Source: Linum tenue
Taxonomy: Eukaryota > Streptophyta > Magnoliopsida > Malpighiales > Linaceae
Length of the DNA: 64,000 nucleotides
Assembly: GCA_946122785.1 (NCBI GenBank)
Contig: CAMGYJ010000006.1
Location: forward strand, 52,844,066 to 52,908,065
Reading direction: 5' to 3'
The first letter of the stretch is position 1. Every line of letters begins with the position of its first letter. Made by a program: the position numbers and the translations under genes. Of this stretch, positions 23,279-35,135 are shown piece after piece. Below the pieces are notes generated by a model, which was not told the DNA's origin, did not search any database, and saw only the letters and a list, made by a program, of their open reading frames with translations.

Positions 23279-23438
23279 GAGATGCTCTACAATTGATATG
23301 TCATTATATCATGAATCACATTACATCAATAGAAGATTGGAAGTTGAGATAGTAGGAGAAAGGGAAATAATGTACCACTAGGTGGTGATGCCGCACCTTG
23401 TCGTGGGGCGGAGATGGCCTATGAACCTGTATTATGGC

Positions 23439-26400
23439 CATTGGCGGAGGGACGTTGATGGCTGTGGGGTGCATGGACCCCCTAGAAAGGGGACTAACGT
23501 TGTAAAAATAGGAATAAGAGCTTGTGGGTTGTGGTTATCGAACCAAGGACCCCACATTCACCAGTTCACCTTCATCACCGCCACACTACACGAAGTGCTT
23601 GTTGATATGATTAATTCTACATTATATACATACTTTGAAATTTAGTGCACCGATCTACAAAGCATCGGATTAGTCTCCCATTATTCTAATCCCTACTCAT
23701 TGAAACATAATCATTGTCGTTTGCTGTGCCGCCCTAGTCCCTAGAAAAACCTTTGTGCTTCCATCGTTCCCGTTAGGCGTGGTAAAATCGGACTCTCCAC
23801 CGGCACGGCCACGGGACGCACGAAGCGGGTCTTCTACTACAACCTCTGTCGCCTCTCCTCCATTGCAGCTACCCCCGACCGGCGACCTACTTTTGCTGCA
23901 TATTCAAAAATCAAAATTCAGTGGTAAACAAAATAATAAACCTCAATTAGTTTGTCGTTATTCCTCGCTTTGGTACATACTATTATTTGATTTATGCGGT
24001 TGTTAAATGTTTCCATGTCCACTGTCCAGCCATTATCCCAATTTCGAAGAAGAATCAATTCATAAAAATCATAGTTTAGCTATTGAAACCTAAATTATAT
24101 ATTGATTAGTATTGTGTTTACTTATTAGATTCCAAACAAGTTATGAAGCGGTATTTTGCAAAGAAAGCGGAGACTACTCTAGCATCCAACTCTACAGTTC
24201 CCGAAGATACTGGGGCTCCATTGTTCATCAAGAACCACGTGAGTCTCCTTCATTAGCCAAGAAACAGAAAGTCGACGTGAATTCTCTCCAGGCTGACCCG
24301 GGATTAAGACCACCAATAACATCATTCAATCCTAATGCTCAAGATGAGGTTAGAAGAGCTTATCTTCAAAAAGGACCATGCCAACCTCAATTGCAACAGT
24401 TTCCCTTTAGAGATATTGGTGGAAGGAAACGAAGGTTTAATCCTTCTTGGTACAACAAGTACTCGTGGCTAGAGTACAGTTTTCTAAAGATGGTGCTTAC
24501 TATTTGCCTTGTTACTTATTTAGAAGTGAGATAGCAAACAAGGGTGGAAGTGATGCTTTCATTTGGGAAGGTTTTAATTGCTGGAATAAGATTGAGAGGT
24601 TGGGTGCTCATGTTGGTGGTCCTAATAGTCCACACAATATAGCTTCAAGAAACTGCGAGGCTTTGATGAAACAGTCACAAAATATCCAAGTTGCTCTATG
24701 CAAACAGTCGAATCAAGCTAAGAAAGACTACAGGATTTGCCTAGAGGCTTCAGTTGACTGCATCACATTTCTTATACGCAATGGATTGGCACTTCGTGGA
24801 CATGATGAATCAGATTCTTCAAGAAATAGAGGTAATTTTCTTGAACTTCTAGACTTTCATGCTCGTGGTAGAGAAGATCTACAAAGAGTTGTGTTAGGAA
24901 AGACTCCTAAAAATCTTCAGATGACTTCCCCAGACATACTAAAAGATATAGTTCATGCCATAGCATCTCAAACAACCAAGAAAATCATTCAAGATATTGG
25001 TGATGGTTTTTTTGCTATCTTGGTGGATGAGTCTCGTGATGTGTCAGTGAAAGAGCAAATGGCCATTGTATTGCGATATGTAGATGGGCAAGGATGTGTT
25101 GTAGAGAGATTTCTTGGTATTTCTCATGTTCCAGACACTAGAGCCTTGACCCTTAAGATGGAGATTTTTTCAATGCTCGTAAGACATGGATTAAGCTTGA
25201 CACGAGTAAGGGGACATGGTTATGATGGTGCAAGCAACATGAAAGGGGAGATTAATGGACTCAAAACATTAATCTTGACAGAAAATTCATCTGTACTATG
25301 TCCATTGTTTTGCCCATCAACTTCAGTTGACACTTGTTGCTGTTGCTAAAAATCATGGATATGTTAGTTGTTTCTTTACTACTGTTGGTAACTTGCTCAA
25401 TTTGGTTGGTGGGTCTTGTAAATGAAGAGACACTATTCGGGATAGCCATGCTATCAGAGTTGCTGAGTCCTTGACTCGTGGTGAAATAAGTAGTGGTCGA
25501 GGTTTGAATCAAGAGATTGGGCTTAAGAGACCAGGGGATACTCGCTGGGGGTCACATTATGGGACTCTTGTTAATTTGAGTTTGATGTTCACTGTTGTGA
25601 TTGATGGGTTGGATGTCATAAGGTGTGAGGGGAATTCTGAAGCAAAAGGTGAAGCAATAGCTATGTTGACTTTGATTCAAACCTTTGATTTTGCTTTCAT
25701 CTTGAGAATGATGACTAAAGTTCTAGCCATCACAAATGAGCTGTCTTTGGCATTGCAAAGAAAAGATCAAGACATCATAAATGCAATGGGACTTGTTCAA
25801 ACAGCAAAAAACAGATTGCAAGACTTGAGGGATAAAGGATGGGAACCACTTCTGAATGAAGTGCTGTCTTTCTGCAACAAAGAATGTCTACCCATTTGTG
25901 ATATGAATGGTCCTTATGTTCCTCTAGGAAGATCAAGGAGGAATGCTCAACAAATCACAAATATGCATCATTTTCAGGTTGAGTTATTTTATACAGTGGT
26001 GGATATGCAGTTGCAAGAGCTTAACAATCGTTTTGACGAGGTGAGAACAGAACTGTTGTGCTGTGTGGATTGCTTAACTCCTGATAATTCATTTGCTGCT
26101 TTTAAGAAGCATATGTTGTTGAAGCTGGCCACGTTTTATCCTGAAGACTTCTCAAATGTGGACATCTCATGCTTAGATGATCAGCTTGATACATATATTT
26201 ATGATATGATGTCAACTGAGGACTTCAGATAACTGAAAGGAATTGCAGAGCTTTCTAAGAAGATGGTGAAGACAAATAAGCATCTATCATATCCTCTGGT
26301 GTATATGCTTGTAAAACTAGCTTTGATCTTACCTGTTGCAACTGCAAGTGTGGAGAGAGCTTTTTCTGCAATGAGCTACATCAAGAACAAGTTTCGGAAT

Positions 26401-26692
26401 CGGATGGGTGACAGTTGGATGAATGATTGCTTGGTGGGGTACATTGAGAGTGACATACTTAATAGTATAGATAAGGAATCTGTTTTAGAATATTTTCAGA
26501 ATATAAAAAACTCGTCGTGGTTCATTGTGAAATTAGGTAAACAACTGTTTTTGTTTTTCAGAGGTAGACATATGTTCTTTTTTGTTAACATTAGACCGGT
26601 TTTTTCGTGGTTGAACCGTTTGATGAATAACGTATGTTTTTTTTTTTTTAATGTTTGGACCCCACTATGATAATTTTCTGGCTACGCCACTG
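23439..26692 (+). mobile_element. hAT transposon, 3254 bp, TSD ATTATGGC
   Basis: Exact 8-bp duplication ATTATGGC at 23431-23438 and 26693-26700. Ends read CATTGGCGGAGGGAC on the left and CAGTGGCGTAGCCAG from the right; both subterminal regions contain GGGGT(G/C)CA text. It encloses a plus-strand transposase gene of the TTF-zinc-finger (ZMYM1-like) hAT group. The element begins 160 bp after the outer retrotransposon's right LTR. Confidence 0.93.
24143..26530 (+). pseudogene. hAT transposase, TTF-type zinc finger (ZMYM1-like), frameshifted
   Basis: Starts MKRYFAKKAE, the usual opening of this family. A TTF-type zinc-finger region follows (RFNPSWYNKYSWLEYS, then KDGAYYLPCYLF). The RNase H-like core includes FFAILVDESRDVSVKEQMAI and GHGYDGASNMKGEI. 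The C-terminal dimerisation region reads LPVATASVERAFSAM and IKNKFRNRMGDSWM. The protein would cut and paste the element in the nucleus. Lesions are frame changes near 24235, 24480 (four T in place of five), 25300 and 26510, and in-frame stops near 25423 and at 26230-26232. The original stop seems to be TGA at 26528-26530. All domains are present, so decay is fairly recent. Confidence 0.9.
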
Positions 26693-26700
26693 ATTATGGC

Positions 26701-28829
26701 CTGTTCCGGTGCTTTACAATGAACTAATTTCGATGGTTTGGGATTTGCCTCTCACCCATCTCTCTTCTATCCTTTGTTTCTTACTTTATCCCTAGCCACA
26801 AATCCTTTGACCTTCTGCTCTGCTCAAATCCCTTTACCTTACTCGTCTCTCGTCTACGTAGATATCTCCCTTAGTTTTTTTAACTAAGAATAAAGAAAAC
26901 TTACATCCGCTAATCACATACACCTTCTCTTCAATCTTTCCCTCTCTTTCTTTTCAGCCATCATCACTAATTGCGGCCTTAAAGCTATCAATTGCGGGCA
27001 AGAACACTGCATGCGATAGCCGAGACATGCAAATACCTATTCCAACATAAAGAGCAATTAATTCGCGGACATGGAAATCCCGAGAAAATCTTCAGTAGAG
27101 CGGGTGTACCAGCATGGATTACTTACGTGGTGCACACAACCAATCATTCTTTGCCATCTGTCCAATTAAAACATCACTCCCTATTTTCTCTCAACGCGAG
27201 ACCGTAGAAACAAGAAAGAGAAACTAATAAATAAAATACTGTACGGGTTAGTTAGTATAAAATACGTGTGGATATTTTATTTCGTTTTTAAACTAATGTT
27301 ACGTTTAATAGTACATAAATAGTTTATAAATATGTAAATATAATTATTATCAAAATAAATAAATATATAAATAAAAATTAATTTAGCAATTTAACTCATT
27401 AAATATGGATATTGAATGTGTTATACATATTTTATACATGTTTAGTATGAGAGTCATTAAATGAACGGGGAAAAATGAAACGGTTTTAAAATAATACGGA
27501 TGTGTAAGTTTTAAATGGATAAAATACATACAGGTACATATACATGTATTAAACGGAGTATTTACTAAATATACTCTTGTCAACCCAGTTTAGAGCATTG
27601 GTCCCCTTGAATATATAATTGTGTTGAGAGTTAATGGTTCGACCACTGTAGTTCGATTTAGCTCGGATATATATGTAAAAATTATTATATCGTTTATACA
27701 TTTATAAAGTATATAAAGTCTCATCTAATATATGAGTAGTAACATATAACATTACACCAAGTTCGATTTGTGCCTACAAATTTTTATGCAAATATTTTTA
27801 TTGTCACAATAGATTCTGTGTAAATTCTGTGTAATATTGCATTTGAACATATTCTCTTTTTTAGGTTTAGTAATTAACTAAACAGGTTTTTATTTTTAGA
27901 TTATAGTTTCCAGATTCACCAAAAATTCCACCTAAACAGGTTTTCACTATCAGGTTTTTTGAAATCGATTCTACGAAAATGACGTCTTCTTTTTCTTTAA
28001 ATTTTGTTTTCTGTTGCCAAAATTTAAAAAAAAAAAAAATGAAAAGTGAACGGGATCTTAATAACTGCTTACTCAGGACACTCCCACTCTCCGCCAGTAA
28101 GCTGTCTCTTTGAGCGTGCTTCTCCACATCAAGGCACTTGAGGTTCCTTGCAAAGTTCATAAAAGCACACCTGCCCCAATAACGGCAACGAACAGTGTCA
28201 TTACCAATGAGTTTTATGCTTCGATTCCTAAAAGCACACCTTGAGACGTCAAAAATAAGAATCCATTTAGACAGAGAACAACAGATTCAAGGTAACCAAC
28301 AGTCACCTTTCTTCATTTCAACATTTGGCCCAACCCGACTGGTCATTGAACATTTCTCTCTAAGAACTGATTTCTCACAGCTGGCGATGGTTGAAAACTA
28401 GCAATGCTGTTGTAGCTGAACTGGGACAACTGACCCAATATGTTACGAACAGCTAATTCAACTGCTTGTGTGCTTTCGATATTCACATCCTCAAAAGGCG
28501 TAACACTGCAAGCATAAGTCACTAAGAGCTTCATCAAATCAACTGTCTGCACTCTAGTCGGACGGCCTAGCCCATGAATAGAGGAGGAGTCATCTGGTAG
28601 CCCAAACTATATGACAAGAAATGGGTTAACAGTTTCTGGGCCAGTCCAGAAGACAGTATCTTCGGATCTGCGAGTGACATTTTGTCTTCAACGATAATGA
28701 ACTTAAGGCATTCCCCAACGAAACAGAGGGATGATACCTCCCGCAATCGCATTCTCCAGATGCCCTCTCTTGTCTCAATTCGTCGATGAGATTTTGGAGT
28801 ACAATTTTGTGCACCGGCGATCAAGTAGC
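26701..28829. other. spacer, no confident gene
   Basis: 26701-27240 is mixed sequence with no family match; 27240-28060 is AT-rich. On the minus strand, 28567-28854 and 28343-28552 are open in different frames and could be pieces of a decayed exon (they read LMKLLVTYACSVTPFED and similar), but I do not recognise the family and the evidence is weak. Confidence 0.3.
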
Positions 28830-28837
28830 TATAAAAG
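28830..28837 (+). promoter_or_regulatory. TATA box of the ginkbilobin-like gene
   Basis: CTATAAAAGG lies about 155 bases before the start codon, giving a 5' leader of roughly 125 bases that is purine-rich (GAAACAGAGAG near 28940). Confidence 0.65.
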
Positions 28838-28989
28838 GAGTGGGGAAGCTGCATTTGTTTCTCACCCTAAACACACCATACATAAAGTAGATTATAGGGC
28901 TCATTTGGGAAGAGGAGAGTGTACATAAAGAGCTGAAACAGAGAGAAACAGAGCCAGAGAGTGAAGCAAAGAAAACATAAAGAAAAAAC

Positions 28990-29409
28990 ATGGATTCCGG
29001 ATCAAAATTGATGGTTGTCGCAACTTTCCTGCTTCTAACCATTTCGAGTTTCTTTGTAGTTGACGCGAAACTTGCAGACACAAGCATTATCAGGGGACCA
29101 GATTGCGTCGGCAAGTCAGAGGATCAAGAGTACAACAACAAAGTGGCTCGTCTCATCGACATTTTCGTGGACGAGACAAAAAATGTGAAACGCGGGCACC
29201 ACAACGACTACAGTTATGTTCACAGCTACCCGAATCGCGACAACGGCTCAGTTATTGGAGGTGCTACCTGTGACAGGCACCTCTGGAAACTGGATTGTTG
29301 GGCATGTTTGGTCACTGCTAAGAACAAACTTAGCACAAATTGTGAGCATACCCTCGAAGCTAGGCTCGAACTCACTGATTGTTCCATCTGGTACAAGATG
29401 ATCCAATAA
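28990..29409 (+). CDS. secreted single-domain ginkbilobin-2-like (DUF26) protein
   Basis: The 139-residue product has a hydrophobic signal peptide (residues 1-26, cleavage after VVDA) and no membrane segment after it, so it should be secreted to the apoplast. The mature part carries the DUF26 signature C-X8-C-X2-C (CDRHLWKLDCWAC, residues 94-106). It has six cysteines in all (39, 94, 103, 106, 118, 131), the number that forms three disulfides in ginkbilobin-2. Ginkbilobin-type proteins bind mannose and are antifungal; cysteine-rich receptor kinases carry two such domains, whereas this has one and no kinase. It is a single exon with a plausible TATA box. The usual YG-Q/A context before the motif is replaced by VIGGATC, so ligand binding is uncertain. 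Confidence 0.88.
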   Translation: MDSGSKLMVVATFLLLTISSFFVVDAKLADTSIIRGPDCVGKSEDQEYNNKVARLIDIFVDETKNVKRGHHNDYSYVHSYPNRDNGSVIGGATCDRHLWKLDCWACLVTAKNKLSTNCEHTLEARLELTDCSIWYKMIQ

Positions 29410-29950
29410 CTTCATTCTCTGTTTCTGGATATATTTGTATAGATGTGTGCCTCTCCCTTCCCTATTTTATCGGTTGATTCTATTGTTTGTTTTCCCCCTT
29501 TTGCTGCTTTGGTTGTGTTTGAGTCTACCTTTATCTTATCTTATTTTCTGCATACAATAAGGTTCTCGAATCTCGAATATGTGGAGTCAGTTATTAGCAG
29601 AAACTATAAATACTTATTCGTATTGCTCATGTATTTTTCAAATGATTGATTAAGGAAATCTTTGGTCATTTTTAAATCATAAATGTCTATTTGGTTTTGA
29701 TGCATGTGTACCATCGCTTCAAATTACGAGGATACAAAAAATAAGTGGAATGATAATAGCCCTAATTGATAAATCAACTCATATAAATTCTAACAGATGC
29801 GAATAAGCATTAGGTGGGGCCAAGATAGTCAAAATCTAACTTTTACGTTGAAATAAAATGATTGGTATAAGGTCAACTCAAGGTACAAAGTCGAGTTGGG
29901 CAGGAGTGTGGTCTTTCGGTCTTGAGATGTGTGATGTCTCAGGTTTGAGC
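29410..29950. other. 3' flank of the ginkbilobin-like gene, no gene seen
   Basis: T-rich sequence consistent with a 3' UTR up to about 29600, then anonymous AT-rich DNA. Confidence 0.5.
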
Positions 29951-29956
29951 CCCGTC

Positions 29957-30180
29957 AATGCAGTCAAAATCGGGATTTTAATCGTAAAATTTTACCATAA
30001 AATCAGTGGACCTTTTAAAACGTTCAAAATCTGGATTAAAATCGTTAAAATCATAAAATCGGGATTTTAATTCTAAAAAAAAAAAATCAGTGGACCTTAA
30101 AAACGTTCAAAATCTGGATTAAAAGCGTTAAAATCATAAAATCGTAAAATCGTACCAAAATCGGGATTTTGATCCTATGT
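29957..30180. repeat. MITE-like repeat rich in AAAATCGGGATTTTA motifs
   Basis: Opens GCAGTCAAAATCGGGATTTT and is built of AAAATCGT/GGGATTTTAAT units in both orientations, ending near ACCAAAATCGGGATTTTGAT. The opening matches the repeat at 38183-38712 closely, so both belong to one family. Target duplications could not be made out. Confidence 0.6.
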
Positions 30181-30240
30181 AAACAAAATAGGGAGCTTGA
30201 GCCAATTCAAAAGAAGCATAACTGTTTCAGTGGAAAGGGC

Positions 30241-30739
30241 AATGACGGAGATCTTCTCAAACTCACCCATTTTGGTATGCGCTGGAGGTGAGTTCTCGGG
30301 ATGGAATTCACAACCGTGAACAAGACGTAGCGGCCGCAAACATTGTCACAACCTCGCGAAGGACTGCGAGACGGACCACGAGACCTTTTGTGTCTTCATT
30401 GTTTGCAGCCTCCTGGAGATTGCGGCCTGGTGGCTGAATTCACGACTGCAAACTTTTGCTTTGGTCGTGATCTTTTAAAAGTCCATGGGTTCTCAGTTGT
30501 GAATTTTGCTCTGTGGTTACGAACTCTGATTTTGCCTCTTTTCATCCTCTTTTCCTACACATGATCTCGCTTTCTTTGTCATTTTCGCTTCTATCCTCAA
30601 ATGCCCCCTAAAAAGACATAAATTGACGCGAGGAAGCATTCTATACTACAAATGAAATTTAATTGATCTAATCACGCTCTAAATATTATGGAAACACCCA
30701 AGAAATGAAGGTTAAATAACACCAAATTTGGTGTTATCA
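30241..30739 (-). repeat. partial Tat-type LTR, minus strand
   Basis: Read leftward from 30739 it starts TGATAACACC. A polypurine tract (TAAGTGGGGGGG on the minus strand) lies just to its right. The part at about 30241-30480 matches 48455-48661 in opposite orientation (TTCACGACTGCAAACTTTTG and neighbours), so the two are the same LTR family. The LTR is cut off at about 30240. A perfect 22-bp palindrome, centred on AAATTT, occupies 30716-30737 at its start. Confidence 0.75.
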
Positions 30740-31301
30740 AATTACCCCCCCACTTAGGAGTTTTTTTGTCACCAAGCAAACACATGACTAAACTGTGCAA
30801 CACAAAGTCTCTAACCTCCCCCTCGATTTGTTTCCCAAGAGATGGATCGCTAGTGACTACATATGCTTAGGTTTTCAATGCCATTGTTCGACTATGCTCG
30901 GGGACATCATCAAAGGTTCTTTAAAGTGACTGGAGACTAGTGCAAGGCATGGTATCACAACTCACAGTTGTAGGCCAGAGTGTTAGTTTCTCTAACAGTT
31001 CTATTTTCCTCTTTCTCTTCAACCTTTATTCTTTTTTTCAAGTTTTTCTTTGGGGTTGTATATGCTAACTTATCCACTTATACCATGTCATGAACGAGAA
31101 GTGGATTTGGAATTTTGGAGGCACGATGAGCTTTCCGATCGTCATTTCTGTATGGACTCCACAAGCAAATATTGAGAACGCCAGTGTGTACAACCTTAGA
31201 GTCTCACTAATGATCATGCTTATCTACCAAATGGAGAGAAAACCATGAAATTAAACAAACTCCAAATGAGCATTATTGGTAGGTTTATCTCTGCTTAAAT
31301 T
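30740..31301 (-). other. 3' internal remnant of the Tat-type element
   Basis: Next to the polypurine tract the minus strand reads GTTTGCTTGGTGACA, the motif found before the polypurine tract in this group (compare 4005-4030). The remainder is noncoding. Confidence 0.5.
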
Positions 31302-31508
31302 TGTGAAGAACTAATTGATACCAATAACTCGTGTTGTTGAAAGAGGTTTAATAATGGATCTTATACCATATACTAAGAGCCACCCTCAAACTATAGTCAA
31401 CTCATATGAGCTTGTAACTTGCACATGTCTAAATACCATGTGCTTAACGGATGGGGTTCATCGGGATTCGAACACAAGAGCTCTCACTCATTGAAGGCTC
31501 TTATACCA
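31302..31508 (-). mobile_element. TRIM retrotransposon fragment, minus strand
   Basis: On the minus strand it reads, in order, a primer-site-like TGGTATAAGAGCCTTC, GTGTTCGAATCCCGATGA, a short internal part, then LTR text with CAACACGAGTTATTGG and an end at TTCTTCACA. The same order and wording occur on the plus strand at 32679-32968. The left LTR of this copy is missing. Confidence 0.65.
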
Positions 31509-32673
31509 CCCCAATCTTCTCCAAATGGTGCTGCAGTGTGTAGAGACTTTCCATCGACTTGTGACTTTTGCCGAACCCCAACAGGTCAATTGCGCACAAC
31601 TTGTTAGTTCGGTTCTTGGGTTCCAAGAGTTTTGGAAATATTTTTTCAGTCTAGTACGACGATGAAGCGAGGAATCCATGTAAAAATACCACATTCTCAA
31701 TTTCTTTTTACATGGGCAGCAGCTGTAGAATGTCAAATTCTGACGAAAAGGAAATTAGCGAAAAAACACAAGCTTTTTACGTTAATGGAGGTGTTAAGGA
31801 ATTATTTCGTTCATCGTCGAAGAAACACAAGATTGCACAGACAATCCAACCATCTTCCGACGGCGGTGCCACAGTCGTCACTAGACTCCTTGCAATCCAC
31901 CAGCTGAAGTTTGAACCTTTTGGACGGAAGACGAGAACCGGTTATCCTAAACACATTTCTTCTACTCGACTTCGTCTCTGGGAGCCTAATCTCACCAAAG
32001 GTTGTGCTATTTCCGTCTCCCCTTTCATAGTAGCAAGGCTTTTTGCTTTTCCCTTCGAGTTAATCATTGATAAACCTGTCAATTAAGCAGAAAACAGAGT
32101 CTAGAAGGTCAGAAGCAGAACGACGATGGTGAGCACAGAGTGGAGAGCTCCGACAATAGTTGAAACCCATTTCCCTACAATAGTCGACACATTGCATAGT
32201 AGAGACATTGATCGAACAAAATGGTGAGTCATAGGACAATTGGACCATTGAGAGAATTTCTGGATGTCTATTAGGCCAATCATTTGTGAAATCCATGAGC
32301 TCACGCGATTGTTCAACCGCCAGGGCAATGTAGAAACTGAAAACTAACACGAAGGAATAATTTCTTTATCGTAAATGGAATCCAAGAACAATGGTACACG
32401 ATAAGATAACAAATGGAAAATGATTTCTCTATAATGTTTTGTTTTTCGTGTTCCACTGAGAATCATCAGCACCCTTATTTCTCGGAGGCTGATCGGAGCT
32501 AACTATCAGAAGATTTCATATGTAATGGGTAGATGACGAACTTCTCTCCAACGGCATCTTCCTTTTGCTCACCATAAATCGGTTCACACCTTTCTGCATC
32601 GGCATTATCAATATGAAATCTTCATCTGGAATCTGGCTTACCTCCAATATGTCCTTGATTTAAGCCACCTGTT
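31509..32673. other. spacer, no confident gene
   Basis: A 124-codon plus-strand open stretch at 31712-32086 and minus-strand stretches at 32060-32350 are present, without recognisable domains. I do not call them as genes. Confidence 0.3.
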
Positions 32674-32678
32674 TGAAG

Positions 32679-32968
32679 TGTTAGTAAATGGTATATGATT
32701 CATTATTGAACATCCCCCAACAACTCGAGTTATTGGGATCAACTGGTTTTTGACATGATATCAGAGCCTTCTGTGAACAAGATGTCTTCTGTTCGAATCC
32801 TAATGACCCCATCTGTTATGTATTATTAAACGTAATATTAGCTTAGAGACAAAATAAAATACCAATACGTATTTTATATGTAACTTTCCTGTATCGTATT
32901 TTACTGACTATGCATGATTGAACCCCTTCCCAAAAACTCTAGTTATTAAGATCAAATGATTCTTGACA
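32679..32968 (+). mobile_element. TRIM (terminal-repeat retrotransposon in miniature), 290 bp
   Basis: Left LTR 32679-32755 starts TGTTAGTAAATGG and ends TTTTTGACA. A primer-binding site TGATATCAGAGCC follows at 32756-32768, then GTTCGAATCCTAATGACC. A second LTR copy ends TTCTTGACA at 32968. Flanks TGAAG (32674-32678) and TGAAC (32969-32973) match at four of five bases. It codes for nothing and depends on other retrotransposons. Confidence 0.75.
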
Positions 32969-33812
32969 TGAACCACCTCTCAACTTTAGCCTCCTCTAAC
33001 ATATCCAAAGGATCGAGATCTGCCTTCACCGCCGAACCTTCCAAGCTTTTCCCACTCCACCATGATGGTTGACTCATGATTCCAACCACATTCAAAATGG
33101 GATTTGATATAGGCCATGTGGAAGGTGGTTGTGACCCCATCAAAGTCAGTCTATTCTCCAAATCAATAATTGATGTTGCATTCGAAACTCCAGGTCTGGA
33201 GTTGCCAACTGAATTCTCTGGATTCCAACCACATGGTTGACTTCTGCTTCCCACCAAATTCAAATTTGAATTTGGCAGGGTTTGTGGGCACGGGTGTTGT
33301 GCACCCTTCAAACTGGGAACCATGGCTGAACACAACAACCTAGGTCTGAGGTTGCTAGCCGAACTCTTTGGAGTGGAAAATTAGGAGTATCAGTTACCTT
33401 GTTCGCCGACCCCCTATCCCCTTTCCTTTTGTTTATCAACCTTCTTGGCAAAGTAGTTGGGTGGGAAGGGCACGAAAGGTACATAATTTGTATCATTTGC
33501 TTGCTCCATGGCCACACGTCTCTTGTATTGGGGAGAAGTGAGCGAACGATCTTTCTCCTTTGGAACTATCTAAGGAAAAGGAATTGGTTAATCATCCAGT
33601 ACAAATCTGTCTTTGCCCTTGCGGATTGCCATGATGTCAGGGAAATCATCATATGCGAATGCACTATCCATGTCTGCGACATTATGCAGCTCTGCAACTT
33701 TCTTGAACCAGTTATCAGAATTATCACCTTGTTTGTTCTCGGATGTACCCAGCTCACCAATGCTTGAAGCGGGCCTAAAGTTATGCATTCTTACATTCTC
33801 AATTTTCTCCAT
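32952..33812 (-). pseudogene. unrecognised coding remnant with internal repeats
   Basis: Minus-strand open stretches at 33588-33812, 33308-33517 and 32952-33338 have a protein-like composition and could be disrupted parts of one gene. The leftmost part repeats a motif, SNLNLVGSRSQPCGW and later NPILNVVGIMSQPSWW, which suggests an ancestral repeat protein. I do not recognise the family and see no convincing splice sites joining the pieces. It may equally be chance open frame; confidence is low. Confidence 0.3.
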
Positions 33813-35132
33813 TCCCGAATTGTCACTTTTATCCCCAAATCTTATATATGAAGAGATATTGAAACAAACACTTAGTTTTTCACGGCCAGAGATTAGGAGC
33901 TTATACCTGTAGGTTGAAGCGCGTTATCAATTCCTCGGAATTGCTATAACTAGTTCCAATTCAATAGAATTCGAAATTTATATCTGAAAATGAATTCTTT
34001 TTAATACCAAACACAAAAATATTTCATTTCAAAATGAATTCCTCAAAACTTATGGTATTCATTTATACCAAACGGTATGTAAGAGGTACATGTTAGCAGA
34101 TTCTAAGATTAGTTAGATGCCAAATAGCTTGTTGACTTATGGTTGTGTTTGGTTTACTTTGCCGAGGATGTCGTCCTAAGAATTCATAAGTTATTGAATT
34201 TAAAAGTTTTTCAAAGATATTTATAGCATATGTTGTTCCATATAATAGTGTCTTCGTTGGAATATCTATGTTATTGAGATAATGATAAACTGCCCCAGTT
34301 GTTTTATATATTAAGAAATTAAACATTTCACTAGGATGCAATTTCTTCAGATCTTCATTAGTTTGTATTAATAATCTTGTTCGATTTTTTCAGTCTTCTA
34401 ATCCTTTTAATGTATTAATACAACAGTCAACATCCAAACACAAACCCAAAAAAATAGGTCTAAAAGACAAAACAAACCCAAATCAAATTCAAGTCATATC
34501 CTAACATAACTAATTAATCCCCACCGTCAATTCAAATATAACTTACCAAACCCTACCTCTATTTCATATTTACTTTCACTCGGACGATTGGCCACCTCAT
34601 TCCTTCTTATGCTTCTTTCAATAGAGCCGAACAACCCTTCTCTAGTCTCTCCCTCATTTAGTTCTCGCCGCTTCTTATTTGCTTCTCTTCTCCACACTCC
34701 AACTTGGTATTCCTCTTCTTACCCATATGGTATTGTCATTAGCTTCCCTTAACTTTTGTGTTAGACGGTAAGGATTCAATTTGTTTCTTCTAAGGGTTTT
34801 TTGGATCTAGTTTATTATATTATGAGTTTTGTTTTGCAAGTGGGTGAATATATTGTTTAGATTTTGTTCGATTTGCCATTTGTTCAGCTTCACACTCTCT
34901 TGTTTTGTTTCTCTCCTGGACTAGCCATTTGTGACGGCGATGATTAGGCTCCACAGAGGAAAAAAGAATGCGCATGGCGAGTGAAGCGATGGCAAATAAT
35001 TGCGGTTATCGAAGGTCTGGCAAGATTAGTGGCCGTCATTTCGATTTTGCTATCTTTCTAAGTTCAGTCGGCTTTTTTCATTGTTTGTACGCATAGTCCA
35101 TGTTGTATTTTTATTAAGCGTACATTTTTTAC
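33813..35132. other. AT-rich spacer with a possible Tourist-like repeat
   Basis: 34139-34448 has weak inverted ends (GGTTGTGTTTGG and, from the right, GGTTTGTGTTTGG), like the element at 50010-50345, but no clear TSD. 34560-35080 is pyrimidine-rich with no recognised gene. Confidence 0.35.
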
Positions 35133-35135
35133 TCA

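Noticed and set aside
28343..28854. Minus-strand frames upstream of the ginkbilobin-like gene
   Set aside because: Two frames that could join into one exon, but no family recognised and they overlap the TATA box of a clear plus-strand gene.
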